From Cerioporus squamosus (Eukaryota > Basidiomycota > Agaricomycetes > Polyporales > Polyporaceae), in contig JABYQS010000108.1 of the NCBI GenBank assembly GCA_022592435.1, positions 62,001 to 126,000 of the forward strand: a DNA stretch of 64,000 bases, written 5' to 3'. The notes beneath the pieces are model-generated. The model searched no databases. It saw only the letters and a program-made list of their open reading frames with translations, and was not told where the DNA came from. A program made the translations under genes and the position numbers. Of the stretch, positions 24,041 to 34,983 are shown piece by piece (position 1 is the first letter of the stretch; each line of letters opens with the position of its first letter).

Positions 24041-25604
24041 ATGTCTGAACCATCTTCATCCGCCCCGTCCGTCCCCTTGCCGCACCGCAGAGGCTCAGAC
24101 ACTTTGGCGAGCAACAAGCCACCCGTCTGGTCGATCAACCAGTCAGCATGCCCCCAACCTGCGCCCCTACCCGCAAAGTGCGACCGGCACGAACCCGTAC
24201 GCTCTGGAGTTTGCTGCAAGGAGCTGAAGGGCGACGACGAGCGCACCCTCATTGACCCTGACGTTGTCCGCGACGTGTGAGTACATCATTCTTTGTCCTG
24301 CATTTTTGTCGGTTCGTTCCTCGATGGAAGATGTGTCGGTGCCAATGGTGGCAAGAATGATGGATTTGGGGTTGCATACTTGTGGTTGCGCCGTATCCTC
24401 ACCCTCCCTATCGTCGAGCTAGAAGCAGCGGAAGAGAGGGCGAGGGCGCGAAGGCAGGCGAAGGCGGGTCCCGTGGAGGTCAGAGGCGTTCGACGCACTT
24501 AGCCCCTTGTCTCCGCTGTGAGGCGTCGAAGATATGCGCTAACGCCTACTCGATGACCCAATGGTATGCGTCCGTTTACTAGCGGACATGCTGCGGGAAA
24601 TGATCGAGGCGGCGTTTGCCACGCAGTGCCGAAACAGACAGTAGCAGACAGTGCGTCCACCCGGTCCTGCCTCCTTGCGATGGTGCATGCCTTGCGAGGA
24701 ACAAGAAATACTTGAGAGACGGAGCCGGCCCTCTCTCCTTCAGCTGAGTTTTGCCTCAGCCCCCGGTCGATGGTTGTTCTGTCATTCCACGCTCTCGGAC
24801 CGTATCTATGTTCCGCCAACGTGCTAATCCCGTAAAACCCGCAGCGTGATTGGCCTCTCCGACGGATTGACAGTCCCATTTGCACTCACCGCTGGTCTTT
24901 CTTCCCTCGGCGAATCGAAGCTCGTTATCCTCGGCGGAATTGCCGAGCTCATTGCCGGTGCTATCTCGATGGGCATCGGCGGCTTCCTCGCATCCCAAGC
25001 GGAACGGGACCACTACCGCTACCAGCAGAAGGTTACCGCGGCGCGCGTGCTTCGTTCATGTGACGGAGAGATGGAGCGCGAGGTGCATGCGGTCCTGGGA
25101 CCTGTCGGCGTGGACGAGAAGGTCTCGCGGCAGGTCGCGGCGAATCTCCGCGACGTCGAATTCAGCACGCACGGCGACGGCCCGTCCCAACTCACCCGCG
25201 CAAGCACCGCGAGCGACGCGACGCTCACAATGGAGGAGGGCACCACGCTCCGGTGGGCGAAGAACGTCGGTCTCACGGCGTTCCTGCTCAAATTCGGAGA
25301 GGGCATCGAGGAGGTTCCGGCGTCGCGCATGTACGCCTCCGCGTTCACGATCGGCATGGGCTACCTCGTCGGCGGCCTTATCCCGCTGCTCCCTTACTTC
25401 TTCGAACCCATCGCACACATCGCCCTGATCTACTCCTGCGTCGTCACCGGCGTCGTGTTGCTGATCTTCGGAGCGGTCAAGGCGAGGGTTACCGGTGCGG
25501 GACAGGGCGCGGGAGGCTACATATGGGGTGCGTTCAGTACACTCCTGGTTGGTGGTGCTGCCGCCGCCGCAGCATACGGTATCGTTGCAGCGCTGGAATC
25601 ATAG
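24041..25604 (+). CDS. CCC1: Vacuolar iron/manganese transporter, CCC1/VIT family
   Basis: Two exons (24041-24276 and 24845-25604) join in phase to 331 aa. The N-terminal 60 residues are Ser/Pro-rich. The conserved part begins CCKELKGDDERTLIDPDVVRDV and continues after the intron as VIGLSDGLTVPFALTAGLSS, then ELIAGAISMGIGGFLASQAERDHY (the TM1-TM2 signature with the metal-site Asp and Glu), a cytosolic domain of about 120 aa, and three more membrane segments (MYASAFTIGMGYLVGGLIP..., IALIYSCVVTGVVLLIFG, GAFSTLLVGGAAAAAAYGI). The family pumps Fe2+ or Mn2+ into the vacuole by H+ antiport and protects against iron overload. The 568-bp intron is much longer than usual here. tRNA-Ala genes lie on both sides. 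Confidence 0.9.
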
Positions 25605-25805
25605 GCCGTAGACGACATCCCCTGCCTGTTTTGTATATTAATGTTGTTCTGTATGTAGCATGAGCTCCGCCTATACGTACTTACTTACCTGCTGGCTTTC
25701 CCTGTTGACCTTCTGCATGCAGCCATCTGTGGCTTCTGCTCCTCGGGAATATGTATACACACCCACGACAATAGTCATAGATGGCCAGCTGAGGTAATGA
25801 AGTAT

Positions 25806-25877
25806 GGGCGTTTGGCACAGTGGTAGCGCGCACGCTTTGCATGCGTGAGGTCGAGGGTTCAAACCCCTCAACGTCCA
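25806..25877 (+). tRNA. tRNA-Ala (anticodon TGC)
   Basis: GGGCGTT pairs with AACGTCC including G3:U70. The anticodon loop is TTTGCAT on CACGC/GCGTG, the T arm is GAGGG-TTCAAAC-CCCTC, and the discriminator A is at 25877. It is nearly identical in the D and anticodon arms to the tRNA-Ala on the other side of CCC1, in the opposite orientation. Confidence 0.93.
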
Positions 25878-26747
25878 ATCGTCCGCGATATGTGATACTT
25901 TTTCTGCTCCTGAGTCCTCGCTTGTTTCTGGTCTTTTCAGATGTTCGATTGAGCGCTCATTGTTTGACTGCATTGCACAATCATTTTGCCAGGTGTCTGG
26001 AAGAACATGTCGTCTGTGGGTACTCACATACATATGCTGCCACTGCCTGCCAGCCAATCGAGCGGGGTTGGCGCGAGGAGCGGTGCACAGCCTCGGTGGA
26101 TCATCATCCAACTTGGCAGAACTTGCATTACACCACCACCTATAATAGTCAGACAGCCGGTGAATCGACGGACAGAGAGGACGAGCACGACCAATCGCCC
26201 GTATGATCTGGGACAGGTGCGTGCCCCGACTTATAGAGACAGTCGTTTCTATACGACAACAGATCGGATATACACTGCTGCATGGCAGTGCCAGCCTGAG
26301 GAGGGCCGCCCGAAATCTCAATAGCACACCTCGGTCCAAAGTGGAGTCTCTCGCTGCCTACGGTTGGCTATAGTCCCCTGTCGTCTTGCTGCGATTCGTC
26401 AGAGCGCAACACGCCACACGATCTAGGCAAGATGGGGTAGCAAGTACTTAGGACGCTGTTCAGCAACAACGGTCCTATGTCTGCTCCTTCAAGCTCCGTC
26501 CATTGCCGCTCGTACGTCGGGCGATGTACTAGCCCCTTGCGAGATCTCCATGCTGATGCTCTTACACCATAGCAGGCGCGTTCACAAGCACATTGGGTTC
26601 CGGTGCCTCCCGTGAACCACTACTATGGAGATTCTCCTGACGCGGGAGAATGGTCTATCACGCATCGGGATTCAAGCTCAAGCTCAGACCCTGACGACCC
26701 GTATACGAACGGCACCCTGAGAAGAACACCCCGGCCAACCCTCCACC
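25878..26747. other. Gene-free stretch before P450 copy 2
   Basis: Frames of up to 222 codons on the minus strand have no motif and run through the tRNA, so they are chance. The last part is the presumptive promoter of P450 copy 2. Confidence 0.45.
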
Positions 26748-28854
26748 ATGAGCGTATTTCCATCCGCTGTGTTCCGTCTTGATCTCCTTTTGCTACTTCT
26801 CTCGCTTGGTATCCTCGGATACCTGCGCTCTGTTGTGAAGTGGAGAAGGCGTAGCCGTGGTCTATCTCTTCCTCCCGGTCCCGTGGGTCTTCCGATCGTC
26901 GGCAACTGGTTCGACTTACCCATGCACAAGCCGTGGTACGTATACAGGGATCTCTGTGCGAAGTACGGTGAGTGCAGCGTCCCCAGACACATCACCGCGA
27001 GCTGATCTAGATATTATATACACGTTACAGGCGACATCCTGCATTTCCGGGTCTTCGGGCAGTCGACCATAGTTCTCGGAAGCGCGGAGATTATCCACGA
27101 GTACCTCGACAAGCGGTCCGCAAACACCTCTGACCGGAAGCAAACGATCATGCTCGAGCTGTGAGTGTCAATATTTCTAACGCACGTCTTCACGCTCACA
27201 CTACCAGTAGCACGGGCGAAAGCCTCAATTTCGGCTTCATGCCTTGTGGCCAATGGTGGCGCCGCCACCGGCGTGCTTTCTGGCAGCATTTCCACCAGGA
27301 TGCAAGTATCGCTTGGCGGCCGATACAACGCGATATGACGCACAGGTTCTTAGAGAGGCTGCTCGAGGACCCGTCGGACCTCAAGGAGCATATGCGTTTG
27401 TGAGTACATATCTTCTCACTCTACGAGGAGGTCTGTACCAACAGCTGACTATTGAGCGTCATAGCACGTTCGCCGGATCGGTACTGAAGCTAGCATACGA
27501 CATCGACGTCGCAGAGGAGAACGACGAGTACCTCGCCACCGTTGACGACACCCTGAACGGCGCGGCCGAAGGGCTTGTGCCTGGGAAGTTCCTGGTTGAA
27601 TATCTCCCTTTCCTGCGCTATGTTCCGACTTGGTTCCCCGGGGCGCGCTCGCAGAGGCTGTTCGCGAAGTGGCAGAAGGCCGCAGAGACACTCAAGAACA
27701 TGCCATATGATTACGTTCGAAAGTCTATGGTATGTGCCCGGCCTCTGAGAGCTTGTTGGCTGTGCAAGAATGACTGTCTGATAGGAGAGAGAGTCTGAGG
27801 CGCCAGGATCTATCGTCAGCGAGCTCATTGCGAAGCTACCAGATCCTGAGGATCCATCCTATCGCGAAGAAGAGGAGGTCATCAAGAACGTAGGCGCTTC
27901 CGCGTTTGTAGGTAAGCATCTACACACCACCTTGAATATAACCTGCGACTGACGTGAAAGGTATCGTAGCGGGATCTGACACTGCACGTTGATCGCAGGC
28001 AGCTCTGAGGCTCTACTGAAGAGGGAACTGTGCGCAGATGATCTCGACTCTGCAGGGCCTGTTCGTTGCGATATCGCTCCATCCACGTGCGCTGAAGAAG
28101 GCGCAAGCAGAGCTAGACGCAGTCGTCGGCCCCGACCGACTCCCGGACCACCGCGACCAGGAGTCTCTCGTCTACATCGGTGCTATCGTGCGGGAAGCAC
28201 TAAGATGGCACATTGTGGATCCGCTCGGCCTGCCACACTGCACGATAGAGGACGACGAGCTCCATGGCTACTTCATTCCGGCAGGCACGGTGCTGTCTCC
28301 GAATATGTGGTGCGTCGCAACATGATGTGTCTACTGTCAGCATACTGATCTTCACCTCCGCAGAGCCATCATGCACGATCCGGGAACATACCCAAACCCC
28401 GACGAGTTTCGTCCTGAGCGGTACCTGCGAGACGGTAAGATAGACCCCGCAGTCCGCGACCCGCTCTCTCTCGTATTCGGGTTCGGCCGGAGGTGCGTCC
28501 ACAGTGGGTGCGGTATGGTCTGACAGAGGCTGATGAGCGCGTGCAGGGTGTGTCCCGGACGCTACTTTGCACTGGCAGGACTCTTCATCAACATCGCATC
28601 CGTCTTGCACGTGTTCGACATTGGGCCCCCGCTTGACGAGGAAGGCCGTCCTATGAAAGTGATTCTCGGAATGACGGACGGAATTATGTCGTGAGTTGTG
28701 CTCACCGTCAATAACAGACTGGGTACTGACCAGCTTGGTTAGGTACCCGGAGGATACGCGTTGCTCCATCCAGCCGCGCTCTGCTGGAGCTGAAGCATTG
28801 ATCAGAGCTAGCGCGGGACAAGCGAAGTCTCGCAGCGATCATTCCTACAGTTGA
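26748..28854 (+). CDS. Cytochrome P450, array copy 2 (intact, one GC-AG intron)
   Basis: Same ten-exon plan as the other array members. The start MSVFPSAVF precedes a Leu-rich anchor (about residues 10-25), then RRRSRG and LSLPPGPVGLPIVGN. The C-helix is [16 protein letters not shown], with GLVPGKFLVEYLPFLRYVP in the F-G region. I-helix AGSDT is followed by an intron whose donor reads GC (about 27982) instead of GT; only this choice keeps frame into the exon MISTLQGLF. ExxR is REALR, the PERF region reads FRPERY, and the haem loop is FGFGRR/VCPGRYFALAG, split by an intron. The last exon ends SDHSYS at 28854. The protein seems complete, about 520 aa. A microsomal monooxygenase is expected, with unknown substrate. 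It is the first copy after the interrupting conserved block. Confidence 0.85.
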
Positions 28855-30029
28855 CTCCGTCCACGCACAGTTCGTCCTGTAAAGCCAGTCCCACGGTCAT
28901 TCACTGAACAGTTCCTCGAAGCCGTTCCCCCAGTGAAAACCCGAGGGAATTGTTGATAGGTATGTCCTCCTACTACTACTTTGGATGTTCGTCCGGGCGT
29001 TGGTCGCGAGGTGCTCTCGTCACGTACTAGGGCTAGCAGCGGCAGCATCGGATCCCGATACTTACAGGGGGAGCCAAGTGCAAGGCGAGCCCTCGAGAGT
29101 TGCGGCGGGTCTAGCTAGGCCCGGGTATCTATGTGTCGGATTGGTCTTCGGGCTGGTTGTCAGACTCAAGGTTCGACATCTATATTTCGAGGACCACTCT
29201 GCTCCCGCTCTCATCGATCTCATCACTTCCAGGAGTACTTCAATGCGCGGGGTCTTGAGCCGCGTGAACTATGACCCTCTCAATATGTCTCATGAGATGC
29301 ACCGCGCCGGCGGCCGCTGTTGGATTTTATCGGTTTCATCACAATCTACAGTGTGGAGGTTCCAGGAGGTGAGTCGATGACGCAACAACAAACCTTCTTA
29401 CTCACATCCAGTATACAGGATGTCAGGCCTGGTGATAACTGGCCACGTCTGTCGCTGGCATGTCTGCGACGGCTGCTCTTCCTTTCATCAGCACGACAGG
29501 CTCTGGGACCCGCTGCTTGCCAGGTAGCGAACGCCGCGGAGACCGTGTACGTAAGTGCAGATGATAGTCAAGGATGCTTTGCGCTGACATGACCTCATGC
29601 GCCGCTGCATTGCGCATGGCGTGGCATTGTCGCTCCAGCTCAAGGTTCCACGATCTTGAACATGTCGCTTCAACTGAACCGATCCGTGGCAGTTTCCTGC
29701 GACCTCCCCCATATCACAGCCCAAGCTAGCAGCTTGCGCAGAGCGAATGAGCCACTTCTCGGTAACCAACGGCGCCACAGTACTCATGACTTGAAGACGT
29801 TCCGCACTACCGACAGCTGTTCGGGAGCTACATAGGTATAGTGATACCACATTCCAAACCCTGTATCGTCGTGATGGTTCTGTCAGGCCTGCATATGACG
29901 CTCCTCGTGCCTTACGGCTCCATGCCGTACCTCCCGTATGTATTTAACGCAGTTACGTCTGAGTATGATTCCTCCGCTGCTTCGTCTAGCCAGCCCGCTG
30001 ACTCGCTCCCAGGTCGCTCACTGGATCCC
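28855..30029. other. Intergenic, nothing recognised
   Basis: No P450 remnant or other motif was seen. Frames are up to about 131 codons. The final 190 bp hold an in-frame extension upstream of P450 copy 3 that looks non-coding. Confidence 0.45.
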
Positions 30030-32169
30030 ATGGCCATCGACTTGGTATCCCTGCCTATCCTCGGGCTTCTCATCCTGCCTGTCGCTCTCTACTTGTACTC
30101 CTCTATGAAGTGGAGAGTACGATCTCATGGCAGACCGTTACCTCCTGGTCCAAAAAGGTTCCCGCTAGTCGGCAATATATTCAATGCCCCGAGGTTCAAG
30201 CCATGGATAGGCTATCGTGACCTCACCTCGACATACGGTCAGCTCGGTAACGTGTTCATCATGCATCACCCGATCTGACCACGATCACAGGTAACATTGT
30301 GCATGTTCGTCTCCTCGGACAGTCATTCGTAGTTCTGAACGACGCAGATGTCATTGATGAGATCCTCGAGAAGCGATCTGCGAATACGTCAGACAGGAAA
30401 ACAACCCCTCTCATCGAACTGTAAGTCCGAGTCGACAACGCGCTGCCTAGAAATTCAATGCTGACGTTAGCCTTCGCGTCCTTAGCACAGGTTCGGACCT
30501 GAATTTCGGGCTCTTTCCTTATGGGCAGCGCTGGCGCCAACATCGTCGCTTGTTCTGGCAGCACTTCACCTCACGAGCTGTCCTACAGTATCAGGCCGTA
30601 CAGCGCGACGCAGCGCAGAAATTCCTTGTTCTGCTTCTGAAGGACCCCTCCAGCTTCAAGAAGCATATCCGATTGTGCGTCATTTCCCCCGCATACGCAA
30701 TTGATACGTGTGGCTTTATCACGCGGCTTCCGCAGTACGTTCTCTTCGGCAGTCTTGAAGATACTGTACGACATCGATGCCGCGGAGGACAACGATCCTT
30801 ACATATCCAATGTCGATGCTGCGCTTGAGGGCGTCTCTCAAGGTCTTGTTCCTGGGAAGTATATGGTCGAGTTCCTCCCATTCTTGCGCCACGTTCCTGC
30901 TTGGGTCCCTGGAGCTGGATTTCAGAGGCAATTGGCGAAGTGGCGTGCAGCAGGAGTGGCCTTGAAGAACGAACCATTTGCTCACGTCCAGCAGAGCCTT
31001 GTGAGCATTTCCCGCATACTTACTTATGCGTCCATAGCTCCGTTAAGGCTGACTTGACTACCGGATATGCAGGAGCAGGGGTATTCCAGTCGCTCGGTGG
31101 TCGGACGCCTACTCGCAAGCTGTTCGGGTCTGGAGGGGCATTCGGCAGAGGAGAGGGAAGACATCATCAAGAATGTCGGAGCCGTAGCTTTTGAAGGTAA
31201 GCTTCTCAACTTTCCTACGAAGGATGATAGTCTTAGCTACACGTTTGTAGGTGGATCAGACACGGTAAGTACGCTGTTCAATAGCTTCTCACCATCGTTC
31301 TGACAAAATCGGGATGTCGCAGACGTTCTCCACCCTCCAGACTGTCTTACTTGCCGCTTCATTGCACCCTGAAGTACTTGAGAAAGCACAGGCCGAGTTG
31401 GACACTGTAGTTGGCCCGCATCGCCTGCCGGACTTCGACGATCTAGAGAGCTTGGTATATGTCAACGCTGTGATCAAGGAAGCCCTTCGCTGGCAGAACG
31501 TCATTCCACTTTCCGTTCCACATCGTGTCCTTGAGGACGATGACTTTCACGGATACTTCATCCCTGAGGGTACGCTCCTACTTCCGAACATATGGTGCGC
31601 CGATCGGTTCGAGTTGCGATGCTTTGCTGACAAGTTGAGATATTATGCAGGGCCTGCATGCACGACCCGGAGGTTTATGAAAACCCGGAAGAGTTTCGTC
31701 CGGATCGATTCATCAAAGATGGCAGACTCGACCTGTCGGTCCGCGATCCCGTCAGGTTTGTGTTCGGTTTCGGAAGAAGGTGAGGATGACAGTCGCGCTG
31801 CTGCTTTTGAAACATAGCTCATGTTTGCGCCTGCGCGCCTGCTGCGTATGATGACAGGATCTGTCCGGGGCGACACTTCGCGCAGGCGTCGTTGTTCATC
31901 AACGTCGCGTCTGTTCTGCACACGTTCGACATTACCCCGCCCCTCGACAAAGACGGGCGTCCTATCCATGTTGTTCCCGCTATGACGGATGGTCTCCTAT
32001 CGTTAGTGCCGGCGCTCTCTATCGATCGCATTGCTCAGTGACATATGTCTGACCAAATTGACGAACTGCTTGTGGCAGGTATCCTGAGGACGTTCGCTGC
32101 ACCATCAAGCCTCGTTCTCCGCAAGCAGCATCGTTGATCATGGCCTCTGGCAGGGACGCTGATGCGTAG
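30030..32169 (+). CDS. Cytochrome P450, array copy 3 (intact)
   Basis: Start MAIDLVSLP is chosen because the membrane anchor (about residues 5-22) follows at once, as in the sister copies; the frame is open upstream to 29841. The Pro hinge is LPPGPKRFPLVGN, the C-helix YGQRWRQHRRLFWQHF (note QRWRQ instead of QWWRR), the F-G stretch GLVPGKYMVEFLPFLRHVP, I-helix GGSDT, ExxR KEALR, PERF-type FRPDRF, and the haem loop FGFGRR/ICPGRHFAQ. The last exon reads YPEDVRCTIKPRSP and ends GRDADA at 32169. Introns keep frame where traced. It is the closest relative, in wording, of the truncated copy at 48704 (both have QRWRQHRR, DADVIDE and TFSTLQTVLLAASLHPEV). Confidence 0.87.
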
Positions 32170-32833
32170 AAGACGAGAGTGTGAACGAGTATCAGTGGTT
32201 CAGTACCTTGGGATTCTGTTTTGCCCGAGTTGTCATCCTGTCTCATCATCGTCCTCAGCTCTCATGGGCCAACTTACATTGTGGATAAGGTTCGTATATG
32301 CCGTCATACGCGCATGCGTACGTTCGTACACTTCGATGTACAGACGACGTCACTGGACGGAACTCCGCTGGCCATGTAGTCGCAACACAGGGTGCGCAAA
32401 CCAGGGTCGGTGCAATATATTCATAGCAACCCTCTCCTCTCCTTGTGAGACCCGGAATGATTCTGTCCTTCCTTACGGACCGGCGGTGGTACGGGATATT
32501 ACTGCTTCCTTTCCATCATTTACTCCGTCGGATTCCACTGACGAAGTTGTCTACCGCCAGTGCTCAGGATTGTTATGACTGATGGCGTTCACACAGTATA
32601 GTGTTTCGGCACCTAGTGGCAAATTGGATTGACAGCCAAGAGAATTTACTTCCTGCTTGGATGGTTTCACAAACCCCAGCTCCCACAATACCACGATGCC
32701 TGCTGATGCCGTCATCGAGATGCTATCACAGAGTTCTTGTACCCCACCTCTGCGAATGGCCCATCTATAAGCACAAGGCGACGCAGTCGCCAAATCGCAA
32801 TCGTGTTCAAGTTGCTCTATCGACCCACCACTC
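32170..32833. other. Intergenic between P450 copies 3 and 4
   Basis: Presumptive promoter region. No gene-like frame above 140 codons and no motif. Confidence 0.5.
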
Positions 32834-34983
32834 ATGGCGCTCTCCGCTCCATCCATCCCTACGCTACTCGTGCTGATCCTGGGACTGGTGTCAGTTTATG
32901 TGCATCGACTCCGGGCCTGGAGATCTCGCTCGCGGGGCCGTCCCTTTCCCCCGGGCCCTCCTGGTCTTCCCGTGATAGGGAATATGTTAAACATTCCCAA
33001 ATACAAGCAGTGGCTTGGGTTCCAGGAACTGAGTGCGAAATACGGTGAGTTTCTACTCTCTAGTCATCGGATGCTTAGGATGGTCTCACTATGGTTCCGA
33101 CAGGCAACATCCTACACTTCAGAATCCTCGGGGACTCCTTGGTCGTCCTGGGAAGTGCCAGCGTAATCATGGAGTACCTAGACAAGAGGTCGGCGAACAC
33201 GTCTGACCGCAAAGAGAGCGTCCTCATTGAGCTGTAAGTCAAGTCGCTGTATTGAGAGTGTACGCCACGTGCCTCGTTAATCTTGCAATTACTGGTCAGT
33301 TCGGGATCCGACCTCAACCTAGGGTTCATGGCATATGGGGATTGGTGGAGACGCCACAGGCGTGCATTCTGGCAATACTTCCGTCCGCAGGCTGTCTTTG
33401 ACTATCGCGCGGTTCAGAAGACTATGTCTATCAGGTTCCTTGGGAAGCTACTCGAGGATCCAGCGCGTTTCAAGAGTCATATGAGATAGTAAGTGCCCCG
33501 ATGGCATGTGGGACCTATGTACATGCTGATCACCGTGACCCCGGCCGGTAGCACCTTCTCCTCTACCCTCATGAAACTGCTTTATGACATCCAAGTAGCG
33601 GACGAAGACGATGAGTACATTGCCAAGGTGGAGCGCGCGGTACAGGGTGCTTCAGGTACCCTCCCCGGCAAGTATCTTGTCGAAGTCCTCCCGTTCCTGC
33701 GATACATCCCCGACTGGGTTCCTGGAGCTGAGTTCCAGAAACAATTCGCGTCATGGAGGGCAGCGGCGTCCGACCTCAAGAACGCGCCAGTGGATCATGT
33801 GAAAGAGGCGATGGTGAGTTGTTCATCGTCGATTGAACAGGCTTCTCACCCGCTGCCTCGCACGACCAGGAGCGGCAGGAGGACGCTCAATGCATCGTCA
33901 GAGACCTACTGACGAAGGTCTCATCCTCGGGCATCCAAGGACCTATGCTTGCAGAAGAGGAGGAAGTCGTGAAGGACGTCGCAGCCGTGGCCTTCGAAGG
34001 TGAGTATCATTATTCACGTTTACGCCCTTGCGAGCAGTTGACACTCTATGCCAATGTCTTGCGCTTAGCTGGATCTGATACGGTCAGTGATGTTCAGTCT
34101 TCGCGCCCGCATTACCGCCTCTGGACTTACCCATCACGGTCATAGACACTCTCGACGCTGCAGACGGTCTTCCTCGCTATGGCACTCTACCCCGAGGTTC
34201 TCAAACGTGTTCATACTGAACTTGACGCTGTTGTCGGCCCGATGCGGCTGCCGGACTTCAGTGACAAGGACTCCCTCGTCTATGTTAACGCCATTATCAG
34301 AGAGGCATCGCGTTGGCTACCGGTTCTCCCGATTAGTGTACCACATTGCACCACAGAGGACGACGAGCTGCATGGATACTTCATTCCTAAAGGGACGGTC
34401 CTGATGCCGAACGTATGGTAAGTGAAGGTAATGATGCCCTGGTGAGATGAAGATTGGGGCTCACAATCCGTATAGGGCTTGCATGCAAGATCCTGAGGTG
34501 TACCCCGAACCGGAGGTGTTCCGTCCGGAGAGATTCATACGGGACGGGAAACTCGATGTCACCGGCGTGCGCGATCCGTTCCAGTTCACGTTCGGGTTTG
34601 GGCGAAGGTACGTGCCACCCTTGCAAGCTGCGTAGTACCGGGGCTTTCAACCTTGTGATCTGGCATACTTGTCTAGGATTTGCCCCGGTCGGTACTTCGC
34701 CGAATCTGCGGTCTTCATCAATGTCGCCATGGCCCTTCATGTCTTCGATATAACGCTACCAGTCGACGACGCCGGAGATCCCATCAAGATTGTACCAAGC
34801 ATGACTGATGGTATATTGACGTACGTCCACTCGCGTTTGTGAATAAGTAGGCTTGTTCTTCATGGCTCACGAGGAGGATCCGCTTGCAGGTATCCCCAAG
34901 ACTGCCGCTGCACCATCAAGCCACGTTCGCCCGAAGCAGCACAGTTGATCTTGAAGTCCCTGCAGGCGGAAAGACCTCAATAA
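32834..34983 (+). CDS. Cytochrome P450, array copy 4 (intact)
   Basis: Start MALSAPSIP with an anchor at about residues 7-24, then RSRSRGRPFPPGPPGLPVIGN. The C-helix is [16 protein letters not shown]; the F-G region LPGKYLVEVLPFLRYIP lacks the two-residue GL that precedes it in sister copies. Exon 5 carries EEEEVVKDVAAVAFE, the I-helix is AGSDT and ExxR is REASR (with Ser before the Arg, unusual within the array). PHCTTEDDELHGYFIPKGT follows, then FRPERF and the haem loop [16 protein letters not shown]. The last exon is YPQDCRCTIKPRSPEAAQL, and the stop is at 34983. About 520 aa. All ten exons are present and in frame. Confidence 0.87.
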
